Shown: positions 32,940 through 41,923, counted from the stretch's first letter. The stretch is 64,000 nt of DNA from Spirochaetales bacterium (GCA_016935735.1 JAFGQK010000071.1:1-64000), one strand, 5' to 3'. The notes: generated from the letters alone by a model not told the origin. Numbers and translations are program-made.

Positions 32940-33319
32940 TCATCATCCTTATTCAATAAAAATGCTTGCTTTGTATTATCACGTTTTTACAGATCATGTT
33001 ACTTTTTATTTTTAAACCTGTAAAGAGAATAAAACCGGGAAAAAATCTTATTTTATAATATTCCAGCATACAGCCATTTCCTGCCGTTTTTCTCTTTTTT
33101 TTAAAGTTTTCTGCAGGAATATCTTTTAAACCTCATAAAATCTGTTATAATACTAACAAGAATCCTGAACCTGTTGCGTTGGGAGCAGATAAAAGGTGAA
33201 AAAAGTATAAAAAAAATGACAAAATAAAAAAAAGCAGTTACAATATAATTATAGAGGTGGTGCTCAACATTCGTTGAGCCCCAATTGTAGTTTTATAGAG
33301 GTGGTAAAGAGGAATACCA
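32940..33319. other. 380-base gap with a hairpin and a duplicated leader motif
   Basis: AT-rich upstream region of the next gene. A hairpin GCTCAAC / GTTGAGC (33262, 33273) is flanked by two copies of ATAGAGGTGGT (33251 and 33295), 44 bases apart; the second includes part of the ribosome binding region. The hairpin forms part of the dispersed repeat shared with 7559. Confidence 0.5.
33264..33286. repeat. short dispersed repeat, copy 2
   Basis: TCAACATTC followed by GTTGAGCCCCAATT matches 7559-7580 except for one small indel. Both copies lie upstream of or between genes. Confidence 0.55.
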
Positions 33320-34081
33320 ATGGCTTTCAAGAAATTAAGTGCCCAGGAAATATCAGAGGTTATTGCAAAAATAAGATCCAAATATGATTTTTACTGCAAA
33401 ACCTTTTACAAACCAAGCCGGTTAAAACAGGAGTTTGAAAACCGCTACCGGGATGCCTTAAAACAGGGATTTGATGTTTCCAATTTTCTTCTTGCAGAAA
33501 TAAGTGTTATAGAAGAACTTGTTAAAAAAGAAGAGGATAAGATTGCGCAAAGCAAACCTGTCCAGGAAAAGCCGAAAGAGGATTTTGCAGATAGAATTAT
33601 TTTAGAAAACCTTAAAAAGATAGAGAAATATCCCACTGTTCACATTCATAAGGATTCTTCGGAAGAGATAAGAAGACTTGTCGGGGGGCTTAAGAAAATA
33701 TATGATATCCATATTCCTGAACTTCACAGTCTTTTTAGAAAACTCGATTCAAATCCGAATTTCAAATATATGGAAGTATATGAATCCCGACTGCGTATAC
33801 TTGCAGATGTGGGAAAGGGACTTGTTCCAGCTCAACTTACCCGGTTTTATGCATACCTGAACAAATTTCCCCGGGATTACAGAGCAATCGACTGGGAAGA
33901 AAAGCAGTATATTTTAGAATCATCCTTTCTTCTTCATGATCTGCACAACACCCTTATGAATATACTTGAAGAAACCCCAGGGCTATCTCCTGATCTTAAG
34001 GACAATTTAAAGAACATTATCGATTATATCAATAGTATGATCGAAGATTTCAGACTTAAAGATCTGAAGAGAAAGATGTAG
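33320..34081 (+). CDS. conserved protein of unknown function, mostly helical
   Basis: A 253-residue soluble protein, rich in charged residues, starting ALSAQEI-like (MAFKKLSAQEISEVIAKIRSK) and with a Lys/Glu linker (KKEEDKIAQSKPVQEKPKED) between an N-terminal helical part and a larger C-terminal helical domain (RRLVGGLKKIYDIHIPELHSLFRKLD and onwards). I do not recognise it. It stands alone and is convergent with the transglutaminase operon. The ribosome binding site AGAGGA is good, so the gene is real. Confidence 0.7.
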   Translation: MAFKKLSAQEISEVIAKIRSKYDFYCKTFYKPSRLKQEFENRYRDALKQGFDVSNFLLAEISVIEELVKKEEDKIAQSKPVQEKPKEDFADRIILENLKKIEKYPTVHIHKDSSEEIRRLVGGLKKIYDIHIPELHSLFRKLDSNPNFKYMEVYESRLRILADVGKGLVPAQLTRFYAYLNKFPRDYRAIDWEEKQYILESSFLLHDLHNTLMNILEETPGLSPDLKDNLKNIIDYINSMIEDFRLKDLKRKM

Positions 34082-34103
34082 GAGTGTATATCCTGTCCTG
34101 ATT

Positions 34104-36284
34104 TTATACCAGCTTCCTTTTCCTGGTTTTTACTTTTATGTAAAAAGCGAAGACTGCCTTTACATCATGCTTTCTTACCTTAGAACCGCCATACATCATC
34201 TGAATAACAACCTGAATAAACTGCCCGACAGGATAATCCGGTTGCAGGGAATTCTGCTCTATCTGCTTTCCCCATTCGATCCAGCCAATTTCTTCCGGAA
34301 GATGAAATCCCTTTCTTTTATGCTTTTTTATTATTTTTCTTAAAAGCATAATAACAGTATGCCGGTTTTTTTTGAAAACATACTTTATAACATATGCAGA
34401 ACGGAAAAAGAAAAAAACCAGGGCTAATACAAGAAATCCATAAAGGAAATAAAGCGGATTGATGTTGATCCAGAATGAAAAATCCTTTGATTCCTTTGCA
34501 GTGACCACAGGATCACCCATTAAAGCAGAAATCTGCTGTTGTGTCATTGAATTAAGAGTAATGTTCTTATTATACAAAATACCGGTCCCGGTAACCGTAT
34601 AGAATTCCGGATTTACGGCAGGGGTCGCTTCTTCTATGGTCCATCCCGTATCATCATACCAGACCTCCGGCCAGACATGGGCAGATAAACCGGTGATTGT
34701 TATCTTGAATCCGCTGAATGTAGTCTGCTCTTCACGGGGATGTGGGATTACGGCAAGAAAACCGGTCGCATACCTGGCCGGAATATTATTGAAACGAGCA
34801 AGGATGATTAACGCGGTTGCAAAGTGGACACTATAGCCCTCTCGTGTATTAAAAAGGAAATTCTCAAGAAAGCTTTCATTTTCCCGTATCCCGCCCGTAT
34901 CAATATTATAAGAATAATTCAAGGCAAGATCCTGCTTTATTTTTGCTATCTTTTTGCGCGGATCTGGAATAGAGGTATATGTTCCGGCCAGTTGTTTAAT
35001 TTGGGGAGAAATCATTACCGGCACCTCTATATATGGAGTAAATGTTTCCGGCTGCACAGGCTCTTTTTTTTCTTCCTTTAAATAAAAAACATCACCGGAA
35101 AGAAGCATATCGGTATTATCCAGATAGAATCCTTTATCAAAATCACCAAATATCACCTTTGGCGGGGTTCTCATAAATCGAAAAGACACGGTATCCAGGG
35201 TATGGGGCAGAAGGTGATAATACTCCCCCAGCACCTTTAAAGCGATTTCATTATCTGCTTTGTTTCCTGTTCCTTCAAACGCAGGAATACTAACCGGTTC
35301 AGATGCTACCGGTTCGCCCCCGGTCAGATTTTTCTTTTCCTCCTGTTCTGCTATAAAAAGATCATACGCAGGGGTTTCCCATGTATTATTTTCAAAGTAT
35401 TCGTAAATTCTTGTCCTTAAATAGATCGTCCTGTCGCCGGGATTCGCCTGAACTTCGAAAAGGGGAATGGAGGAAAGCACCGGTGTGGAGCCCAAATTTC
35501 TTCTAAATTCATCGTCAAAAGCAAAGCCATACTCAGGAAGTTCATACATCAAGGGAATCTGCGGAAAAAGCTTCGAAATAACATTCCTGAGTGATGTGGA
35601 AAGTGTATCAATAACTTTGCTTCTCTCTATCTGCACCATCGAATGGAATCCCCATCCAGTACCCAGGCACAAACCGATAATGACCGAGGAGATGAGAATG
35701 TTCCCCACTCTATTCCCCTTATCCAGGTACCGGAAAGCGATATAAACAAGATAGAGTACAATAAGGACAAGAGAAATAAAATAGATTGGGATAAATTGAA
35801 AAATTAAACCGGAAAGAAGAGAGATAATAAAAGCGATCCCGATGAAAGGACCTGCATAATCTCCTTTAATAATGGTACAGGAAAAGGTAGTTGAAAAGAA
35901 TGCCAGGAAAAGAATAAAGAGATTCGATAACCGGCCCGGGTTGCGTAAATTTGCCTGCATCTCCTTAAAAAGAACCCTGTATGCGTTTGCAGGGGTAATG
36001 AGTATCCCGATAATAATAAGAAATACAAACAGAAATGAATAGACACTTGATATTGTGATACAGACACGCTTTATTTTCTTTGATGTATACTCGGAAAGAA
36101 TTGCGATCGATGGTTTTATAAAGACAAGTATAAGAACAAGTACAATGGAAAGATGAGATTTAAAAGCTATTTTTACAAGGAAAGGAATTACAAAGGCAAA
36201 AATATATGCAAGTACATATCTGAATAGAATTTCTCCTGATAATTTTCGTTTTGAATCCGGTTTTAATCCTTTTTTTTCACTCAT
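34104..36284 (-). CDS. TgpA-like transglutaminase-fold membrane protein, nucleophile replaced
   Basis: About 726 residues from ATG 36284 (MSEKKG), which has AAAAGGA in front; the track's 36299 start is less good. Six or seven N-terminal membrane helices are followed by an exported transglutaminase-like domain (about 440-560), another membrane helix near 600 and a cytoplasmic tail. In the family the nucleophile motif is GYCEHFA; here it is GYSVHFATALIILARFNNIPARYATGFL, so the Cys is Ser. The His region is present (SAHVWPEVWYDDTGW) but the Asp position reads IEEATP. Enzymatic activity is doubtful. It is the last gene of the MoxR-DUF58-TgpA operon. Confidence 0.82.
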   Translation of the reverse strand: MSEKKGLKPDSKRKLSGEILFRYVLAYIFAFVIPFLVKIAFKSHLSIVLVLILVFIKPSIAILSEYTSKKIKRVCITISSVYSFLFVFLIIIGILITPANAYRVLFKEMQANLRNPGRLSNLFILFLAFFSTTFSCTIIKGDYAGPFIGIAFIISLLSGLIFQFIPIYFISLVLIVLYLVYIAFRYLDKGNRVGNILISSVIIGLCLGTGWGFHSMVQIERSKVIDTLSTSLRNVISKLFPQIPLMYELPEYGFAFDDEFRRNLGSTPVLSSIPLFEVQANPGDRTIYLRTRIYEYFENNTWETPAYDLFIAEQEEKKNLTGGEPVASEPVSIPAFEGTGNKADNEIALKVLGEYYHLLPHTLDTVSFRFMRTPPKVIFGDFDKGFYLDNTDMLLSGDVFYLKEEKKEPVQPETFTPYIEVPVMISPQIKQLAGTYTSIPDPRKKIAKIKQDLALNYSYNIDTGGIRENESFLENFLFNTREGYSVHFATALIILARFNNIPARYATGFLAVIPHPREEQTTFSGFKITITGLSAHVWPEVWYDDTGWTIEEATPAVNPEFYTVTGTGILYNKNITLNSMTQQQISALMGDPVVTAKESKDFSFWININPLYFLYGFLVLALVFFFFRSAYVIKYVFKKNRHTVIMLLRKIIKKHKRKGFHLPEEIGWIEWGKQIEQNSLQPDYPVGQFIQVVIQMMYGGSKVRKHDVKAVFAFYIKVKTRKRKLV

Positions 36285-37506
36285 GGAATTCCTTTTCAAG
36301 CTCTTCTACTATCGTATCTGAATGGTTTATCACAATAATTCTTGCACCGCGGTTTTTAAGGGAATAAAAAAATTGAAGGTTTCTCTCTTTTTTATCCGGG
36401 GAAAATCCGGATTGATTAAACACAACAGTAAAGATAATATCCGTGCCCAAAGCTGCCTGAATGAGGTTAAAAAGATCAATATCCAGGTTATGCGTGATAA
36501 AGAAGATGGAGTTTGAATCTATTTTTTCTCCCTTTTCTTCTATTTTATAAAGTCTGGAAAGCGGGATGGTGTCCTGAAAAATGAGATTTGTCGTAGAATC
36601 ATAAAATTCCTTGAAATCACCGGCGTCTTTACCGTAAAAATTGAAAAACTCTCTTCCAGGGGCTTTGACAGAGGTTTTTATCTCATGATCCAGAAAGTAT
36701 TTTACCAGTGCAGTAAGTATTTCGACAGAGGTATCTTCGATTTCCAGTTCACTTACATACTTTTCCTGCGATTTGGTCAGGTCAAAATAGATCCTTACCG
36801 CGGGCCGGGGTGATGTATCAAACTGCTTCATATATGGTCTGCCGGTAATAGCGAATTTCTTCCAGTATATATGTTTAATTGCCTCCCCTTCCCTGTACTC
36901 TTTTAACTGGTCGAACATCGCATAATCCGGTTCCCCGCCAAACGGTAGTCCCTTGTCCCCACCGGCAATATCTTCCATTCCCGGTGAGAAATTGGTCAAT
37001 TCAAGGATTCTCGGGTATACATAGAAGGTATTGTGCCAGACCTTTAACTTGAACCGGATAAAATGAAGCAGATCCTCTATGACTACTTTTTCCAGTCCTA
37101 CAGTATAGATTCCCCTGTACGGGCAGTTAATAGTAAAGAGCTTTTTAAACTCACCTCCCGGCTTTATAAACACCGAGTATTCGGGAAGATGCATATCCAT
37201 AAGGGGGGTAATTGTTTTAAAGCTCATATTTACATGGGGAAAGGGGAGCTTCGTTTCATTGGTAAAGTGAATCGTATATTCCACATTTTCCCCTTTTACC
37301 GGGTGCTCGGTGCTGAAATTCTGCGAGAACCTGGCATTGGTATAGGTAAAGAGAAGCATAAAAAAAGACATAACAGGGTAAAGAAGCAGGGCAAAAAAAA
37401 TCATATAAATAAACCTGTCAAAATATGTTCCTGCAAGAAAAGCAATAAACACACAAAAAAAATAAATTGTCATTGCCCGTAATTTGACCGGATATTTCCC
37501 ATTCAT
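36277..37506 (-). CDS. DUF58 domain-containing protein
   Basis: A 409-residue protein with two N-terminal membrane helices (about 12-50) and a cytoplasmic or peripheral DUF58 domain. The domain signature is FDQLKEYREGEAIKHIYWKKFAITGRPYMKQFD, and the C-terminal part has a vWA-like fold. DUF58 proteins nearly always occur with MoxR ATPases and transglutaminase-like membrane proteins, as here, in modules thought to assemble or activate surface or enzyme complexes. The 3' end overlaps the TgpA start by eight bases. Confidence 0.88.
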   Translation of the reverse strand: MNGKYPVKLRAMTIYFFCVFIAFLAGTYFDRFIYMIFFALLLYPVMSFFMLLFTYTNARFSQNFSTEHPVKGENVEYTIHFTNETKLPFPHVNMSFKTITPLMDMHLPEYSVFIKPGGEFKKLFTINCPYRGIYTVGLEKVVIEDLLHFIRFKLKVWHNTFYVYPRILELTNFSPGMEDIAGGDKGLPFGGEPDYAMFDQLKEYREGEAIKHIYWKKFAITGRPYMKQFDTSPRPAVRIYFDLTKSQEKYVSELEIEDTSVEILTALVKYFLDHEIKTSVKAPGREFFNFYGKDAGDFKEFYDSTTNLIFQDTIPLSRLYKIEEKGEKIDSNSIFFITHNLDIDLFNLIQAALGTDIIFTVVFNQSGFSPDKKERNLQFFYSLKNRGARIIVINHSDTIVEELEKEFHE

Positions 37507-37570
37507 TTATATACCTCTTCCTGCTATCCTCTGATCTTTCCCTCCTCCTGATTTTCCACATAAACCGGTA

Positions 37571-38530
37571 TTATTCCACTCCAGTTGGAATCTCTATTTC
37601 CTGCTTGATTCTGGAAATAATCATTTCCGGGGTCTTGTTTTCTATTTTTGCTTCTGCGGATAATACAAGCCTGTGGGCAAGAACAGGTTGAGTCATTTTA
37701 AGAATATCTTCGGGAATAACATAATCTCTCTTTTTTAAGAAAGCCTGGGCCTGGGCAGCGAGAAGGAGATGCTGGGAAGCCCTTGGACTCAATCCGAGTT
37801 TTACATTCTTATTTTTTCTCGAACCCGCAGCTATTTTCACTATAAAATGCTTGATACTGTCTACTACACGAATTTTCCTTATAATTCTGCGGATTTCAAT
37901 AATATCCTGTGGAGTAGCAACAGGCTTTAATTCCAGGAGTGGATTTTTCTCCTGAAACCTGTTTAGCATCAGGACTTCATTATCTTCATCTAAATACCCG
38001 ATTGAAAAGGAAATTCCGAACCGGTCTACCTGCGCTTCGGGAAGGAGAAATGAGCCGACAAAGGTTACCGGATTCTGTGTGGCAACAACAAAGAAAGGTT
38101 CTTTTAATTTATAAGTAATACTATCCACGGTAACACTCCCTTCCTGCATCGCCTCAAGAAGACTGGACTGTGTCCGGGGAGAAGCCCTGTTCAGTTCATC
38201 TGCAAGGATAAACTGATGCATAATTGCACCCTCTTTAAAGATAAACTCCCTCTTTTCATTACTCCAGACTGTCATGCCAACAATATCCCCGGGAAGAAGA
38301 TCCGGAGTAAACTGAATCCTTCCGAAATCAAGCCCTATACTTTGTGCAAGACAGCGGGCAAGGGTTGTCTTTCCAACACCGGGGATGTCTTCTATAAGAA
38401 CATGAAGCCCGGAAATAAAGCCAATGATCAAGGTCTGTATCTGGTATTCTTTCCCTACAAAGACTTTGGAGATATTATTAATAATCCTTATAACGATATC
38501 TGCCTTTTCTGATATTATTTTCTCTTCCAT
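37571..38530 (-). CDS. MoxR-type AAA+ ATPase
   Basis: A 319-residue chaperone-like ATPase. Walker A is EDIPGVGKTTLARCLA and Walker B ILADELNRASPRTQSSLLEAMQEG; FVVATQNP is sensor 1 and GLSPRASQHLLLAAQAQAFLKKRDYVIPEDI the sensor 2 lid. The track start at 38566 is a TTG that overlaps the -35 box, so I choose ATG 38530 (MEEKIISEK). The first gene of the MoxR-DUF58-TgpA operon, probably translated without a leader: the -10 box ends seven bases before the ATG and there is no ribosome binding site. Confidence 0.92.
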   Translation of the reverse strand: MEEKIISEKADIVIRIINNISKVFVGKEYQIQTLIIGFISGLHVLIEDIPGVGKTTLARCLAQSIGLDFGRIQFTPDLLPGDIVGMTVWSNEKREFIFKEGAIMHQFILADELNRASPRTQSSLLEAMQEGSVTVDSITYKLKEPFFVVATQNPVTFVGSFLLPEAQVDRFGISFSIGYLDEDNEVLMLNRFQEKNPLLELKPVATPQDIIEIRRIIRKIRVVDSIKHFIVKIAAGSRKNKNVKLGLSPRASQHLLLAAQAQAFLKKRDYVIPEDILKMTQPVLAHRLVLSAEAKIENKTPEMIISRIKQEIEIPTGVE

Positions 38531-38537
38531 ACAGAAA

Positions 38538-38566
38538 AGCGTAAAACACCTTATGATAAAATTCAA
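38538..38566 (-). promoter_or_regulatory. sigma-70-type promoter of the moxR operon
   Basis: On the minus strand, TTGAAT (38566-38561), a 17-base spacer and TACGCT (38543-38538), ending seven bases before the ATG. The -10 box is weak, but spacing and position fit the other leaderless promoters in the window. Confidence 0.5.
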
Positions 38567-38590
38567 GGAAAAAAAGATAAACTTGTTTTT

Positions 38591-39517
38591 TTACCCGCTT
38601 TTTGAAATTCTTTCCCAGTAAAGCATCTGGTCGTCCATGATCTTTTTAATTGTTTGATGAAATAGATAATCCCCCTCTTTTATTTCAGGTTTGTATTCAT
38701 TGAGTGCTGTGGTAAACTCGGCTTTATAAAAATTTATTTTGTTCATAAGAAGGGAGTTCTTTCCCAGGGTATCCACTATCCTCCTGGCCTGTACTTCCGC
38801 CTTTTCCAGCTGACTGTTATTGGAAAGGATAACCGCGATATCACCATCCCCGCAAATTCCAAGGTAATCCGTTTTCCTTATACATTTTCTGATAAGTTCA
38901 TAAAAAAGAGAAAAAGCCATTGTCTGTTTTAATTTATTCACTGCAAATCTCGGCACAAAAAAAGTAATCATGATTAAAGAGAATGTTCCCCCGTATCGCT
39001 TAATCTCATCTGCTTTGACGTTTATCTTTTCCATAATAGCATCTTCATTAAGTATCTTCTTTTTCCCCATTCGTGAGAAGAGATTTATGATTTTCATAAA
39101 AATGAAATAGTACAACCCCTGGAGAATCATCGTAATAGCAAGATTCGGGATGGCGAGGAGGACAAGAATAACAGGTGATATTTTTGACTGTCCCATAAAT
39201 GAATCAGGAAGAATCCAGAAGAGGAGAAAATATGAAGAAAGAAAAATAACAAGGAGTTGAAGCGGTGGCCTGTTTTTATAATTATTTTTTATGGCAATAA
39301 TGAATTCTGCTTTAATTAAAATCATACTTATAAATGATCCGAAGAATATCGCAAGACCAATCAGAAATATGTTGAGGTTATTGGCGTACTTGAAGAATAA
39401 AAACAGCAATAGTAACAGGTTTGAAAAGAGAATACTTATAATAAATGCGACAATAATAACAGTCACAAGCCTGGAAGTAATAATGGAGATATTTTCTTCG
39501 GTTCTTTTATTCGCCAT
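38591..39517 (-). CDS. membrane protein with a degenerate GGDEF-like domain
   Basis: A 308-residue protein with four or five N-terminal membrane helices (about 15-165) and a C-terminal domain of diguanylate-cyclase-like fold. IRKTDYLGICGDGDIAVILSNNSQLEKAEVQARRIVDTL fits the R..D...RYGGDEFAVLL region, but the GGDEF signature is changed to CGDGD and the domain is short, so it is unlikely to make c-di-GMP. It may bind a nucleotide or only dimerise. It is divergent from the ECF sigma gene and has AAAGGAG before the ATG. Confidence 0.6.
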   Translation of the reverse strand: MANKRTEENISIITSRLVTVIIVAFIISILFSNLLLLLFLFFKYANNLNIFLIGLAIFFGSFISMILIKAEFIIAIKNNYKNRPPLQLLVIFLSSYFLLFWILPDSFMGQSKISPVILVLLAIPNLAITMILQGLYYFIFMKIINLFSRMGKKKILNEDAIMEKINVKADEIKRYGGTFSLIMITFFVPRFAVNKLKQTMAFSLFYELIRKCIRKTDYLGICGDGDIAVILSNNSQLEKAEVQARRIVDTLGKNSLLMNKINFYKAEFTTALNEYKPEIKEGDYLFHQTIKKIMDDQMLYWERISKSG

Positions 39518-39633
39518 TGATACAGTACTCCTTTCATTCTTTTCCCATTTTTAAGTATATAGCTTGAATACATGATCGCAAATATATTTTTATTTTTTTT
39601 CTCCGGTGGATCGATTAGAAAGTAATTTTCTAG

Positions 39634-39665
39634 CAACATTTTCACCGCTTTCCCGTATAATATTA
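39634..39665 (+). promoter_or_regulatory. ECF-type promoter of the sigma factor gene
   Basis: CAACA, 15 bases, then CGTATAATATTA. The same bipartite motif stands before the membrane protein gene at 40637. AAC in the -35 region and CGTA in the -10 region are typical of ECF-controlled promoters such as those of sigma-W. It ends three bases before the sigma ATG. Confidence 0.72.
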
Positions 39666-39668
39666 CAG

Positions 39669-40229
39669 ATGAAAAAACAAGGTAGACTCCTGCTTTTTTT
39701 AAAGAATAAAGGTGATGAATACCAGCGAAAAGAGCTTTTTTCTGAAATATGGCAGGTTTATTATTCAGGATTAATTCTTTTTATACGTTCATTTCCAAGG
39801 ATAAAAGATGAAGCAGATGATCATGCACAGGAAATCTTTATGAAAGTTTTTTTATCCCTGGATAGCTATAATCTATTTTATTCATTTTCAACCTGGTTTT
39901 ATCGTATTGCCCGCAATTACTGTATAGATGTTTTAAGAAAAAAAACAACACATGAAGGGAAAAACGTAAATATAAGAAAAATCGAAAAGAGTAATCAATT
40001 ATCGCCGGAAGATATATTAATACAAAAAGAGGAATTATATATTTTAAACAAATTTATAAACAAGGTTTCTGAAAGAGAAAAACAAATTCTCATACTGCGG
40101 TATTCGGAAAATCTGAAATACAGGGAAATTGCAGAAATACTTCAATTAAACAGTTCTACTGTCAGATCCATTGTAAGAAAACTAAAGATGGACTGTAAAA
40201 AATATCTGGAGAAAGAATATGAAAGATAA
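39669..40229 (+). CDS. ECF-type RNA polymerase sigma factor
   Basis: A 186-residue sigma-70 family protein with regions 2 and 4 only. Region 2 is ADDHAQEIFMKVFLSLDSYN with FSTWFYRIARNYCIDVLRKK; region 4 is VSEREKQILILRYSENLKYREIAEILQLNSSTVRSIVRKLK. The track ORF begins at 39606, but the ATG at 39669 lies just downstream of the promoter and gives a normal N-terminus (MKKQGRLLLFL). It is probably autoregulated, because its promoter matches that of a neighbouring gene. It overlaps the next gene by 11 bases. Confidence 0.9.
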   Translation: MKKQGRLLLFLKNKGDEYQRKELFSEIWQVYYSGLILFIRSFPRIKDEADDHAQEIFMKVFLSLDSYNLFYSFSTWFYRIARNYCIDVLRKKTTHEGKNVNIRKIEKSNQLSPEDILIQKEELYILNKFINKVSEREKQILILRYSENLKYREIAEILQLNSSTVRSIVRKLKMDCKKYLEKEYER

Positions 40230-40530
40230 ATGGGATAAACTATTATTAAGATTGTTTCATATAAAGAAAACATCAATAAAAATTCCGGAAATCCCTGATA
40301 AAATTATACCGGAGTTCAGATCCGGCCAGCGACTGGGTTTTTCAATCAGTTTTGTGGTAATTATTGCTTTCTGTTTTGTTTCGTTTATTTTATTTACTTT
40401 TATTATAAATGATTATGAGGTCCCCTTTTCAACAGTTTACAGTAATTTTATAGAGAAATTTAAGCTGGGCGAAAAAATTATAGAGGGTATTTCTTATTTA
40501 CAGGATAGTTTTATCGGGAATCAATTATAA
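40219..40530 (+). CDS. probable anti-sigma factor, single-pass membrane protein
   Basis: A 103-residue protein with a basic cytoplasmic N-terminus (WDKLLLRLFHIKKTSIK), one membrane helix (about 38-64, ISFVVIIAFCFVSFILFTFII) and a short outer tail. It overlaps the ECF sigma gene by 11 bases, the usual position of a membrane-bound anti-sigma factor. There is no zinc-binding anti-sigma motif, so the call rests on position and topology only. Confidence 0.6.
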   Translation: MKDKWDKLLLRLFHIKKTSIKIPEIPDKIIPEFRSGQRLGFSISFVVIIAFCFVSFILFTFIINDYEVPFSTVYSNFIEKFKLGEKIIEGISYLQDSFIGNQL

Positions 40531-40556
40531 AAAAACAATAAATTTTGAGTAATTTT

Positions 40557-40588
40557 CAACAAAGAACATTATTTTCCGTATAATATTA
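40557..40588 (+). promoter_or_regulatory. ECF-type promoter of the MotA/TolQ-like gene
   Basis: CAACA, 15 bases, CGTATAATATTA: the same two blocks at the same spacing as the sigma gene promoter at 39634. It lies about 50 bases upstream of the ATG at 40637, leaving room for the AGGAGG. Confidence 0.72.
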
Positions 40589-40636
40589 TAGAAATACACC
40601 ACAATCTCAGGTTACGAGATGAAACAGGAGGTTTAT

Positions 40637-41083
40637 ATGTATCGAAGCTATTTTTTTACTGTAATAGGAGTATTGGGGATTTTACTCGGAGCATGCTTTA
40701 CTACCGGAGTATCTATTCTCATTTTTCTTAATCTACTCTCATTCGGAATAATCACTTTAATCCCGGTTATTCTGTCGTTAAGTTCATATTCTCCAGCAGA
40801 AATTGCAGAAAACTTTGTTATTGCTTTCAGCAGGAAAGAGAAAACAAAAAATCAATATGAAAAAGCACTTATTTTCTTCAGAGCATTACAAAAATATTCA
40901 ATCGGTGCCGCTGTAATTGGAATTCTTATTGCTTTTATAGCGATGCTGGTTAAAATTGAAGATAAAAGCATGATTGGATACGGGCTTTCTGTTTCTTTCA
41001 CGAATGTTCTCTATGCTGCTACTCTTATACTCCTTATTGTTGTTCCATTTACCACTGCATTAAAGAAAAAACTTGCAGAGTAA
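40637..41083 (+). CDS. small MotA/TolQ/ExbB-like membrane protein
   Basis: About 148 residues from ATG 40637, which has AGGAGG in front; the track's ATG at 40619 lies before that site. Four hydrophobic segments are separated by a cytoplasmic loop (AEIAENFVIAFSRKEKTKNQYEKALIFFRAL). The last two, AAVIGILIAFIAMLV and GLSVSFTNVLYAATLILLIVVPFTTALKKKL, resemble the proton-channel helices of MotA, TolQ and ExbB. No MotB, TolR or ExbD partner is adjacent. The gene has its own ECF-type promoter and is a likely target of the neighbouring sigma factor. Confidence 0.6.
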   Translation: MYRSYFFTVIGVLGILLGACFTTGVSILIFLNLLSFGIITLIPVILSLSSYSPAEIAENFVIAFSRKEKTKNQYEKALIFFRALQKYSIGAAVIGILIAFIAMLVKIEDKSMIGYGLSVSFTNVLYAATLILLIVVPFTTALKKKLAE

Positions 41084-41190
41084 ATTCCTGTTTTTCTTAT
41101 TTTGTATTGCAGGCGTAGCCAAAGCCATACTCCTATACATTTTCTGCACAATAGTTTATAAAGGAGTGAAGAAGGAAAACAATAGTTCAA

Positions 41191-41493
41191 ATGGCTTTTT
41201 ATACTGTACAAAAGGATAAAATAATCGTCCATATCAGGGTAACCCCGGGAAAACCGGTGAATAAGATTGCCGGTATTGCCAATAATGAACTCTGCTTATA
41301 CATTAAAGCACCACCGGAAAAGGGAAAAGCCAATAAGGAAATACTGAAATTCCTTGCAAAAAAGCTCGATATTTCACGTACAGATATCGAAATAAAAGCC
41401 GGCCATGCGAATAGACATAAAACATTACTTTTCCCTGCCGGCAGTAGAGAAAAATTGAAAAATCTCGCCGGTACATTATCGGCAGAGGAATAG
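41191..41493 (+). CDS. DUF167 (YggU, UPF0235) family protein
   Basis: A 100-residue soluble protein with the family core [17 protein letters not shown] and [22 protein letters not shown], then [16 protein letters not shown]. The biochemical role of the family is unknown. It is 13 bases upstream of the YjbQ-like gene and probably co-transcribed. The ribosome binding site before the ATG is distant (AAGGA about 14 bases away). Confidence 0.9.
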   Translation: MAFYTVQKDKIIVHIRVTPGKPVNKIAGIANNELCLYIKAPPEKGKANKEILKFLAKKLDISRTDIEIKAGHANRHKTLLFPAGSREKLKNLAGTLSAEE

Positions 41494-41506
41494 AAAAGGA
41501 GGCAGT

Positions 41507-41923
41507 ATGAAAAGTTATAGAAAAGAATTATGGTTCGAGACAAAAGAAAGGAGAGAACTCATAAACATTACCCCGGATATTGCAGAATGTTTAAAAGCCA
41601 GCGGAATTAAAGAAGGGCTTCTTCTCTGCAATGCCATGCATATTACGGCAAGTGTTTTTATCAATGATGATGAGTCCGGGCTTCACCAGGATTTTGAGAC
41701 ATGGCTGGAAGGATTGGCACCGGAGAAACCGTATTCCAGATATCTTCATAATGGTTTTGAAGATAATGCAGATGCACATTTAAAACGGACAATTATGGGA
41801 AGAGAAGTGGTGGTGGCAATTACCGGGGGCAAACTCGATTTTGGCCCCTGGGAACAGATCTTCTATGGGGAATTTGACGGCAGGAGAAGAAAAAGGGTAC
41901 TGGTAAAAATAATAGGTGAATAA
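41507..41923 (+). CDS. YjbQ family (UPF0047) protein
   Basis: A 138-residue protein of the YjbQ/secondary thiamine-phosphate synthase family. Characteristic residues are [19 protein letters not shown], a His in [40 protein letters not shown], and the C-terminal [11 protein letters not shown] strand. Members are small beta proteins with a weak thiamine-phosphate synthase activity; the true function is uncertain. AGGAGG precedes the start. Second gene of a two-gene unit. Confidence 0.92.
   Translation: MKSYRKELWFETKERRELINITPDIAECLKASGIKEGLLLCNAMHITASVFINDDESGLHQDFETWLEGLAPEKPYSRYLHNGFEDNADAHLKRTIMGREVVVAITGGKLDFGPWEQIFYGEFDGRRRKRVLVKIIGE

Noticed and set aside
35467-35745. 92-residue plus-strand ORF antisense to the TgpA-like gene
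   Set aside because: Shadow of the transglutaminase-like coding frame without a start signal.
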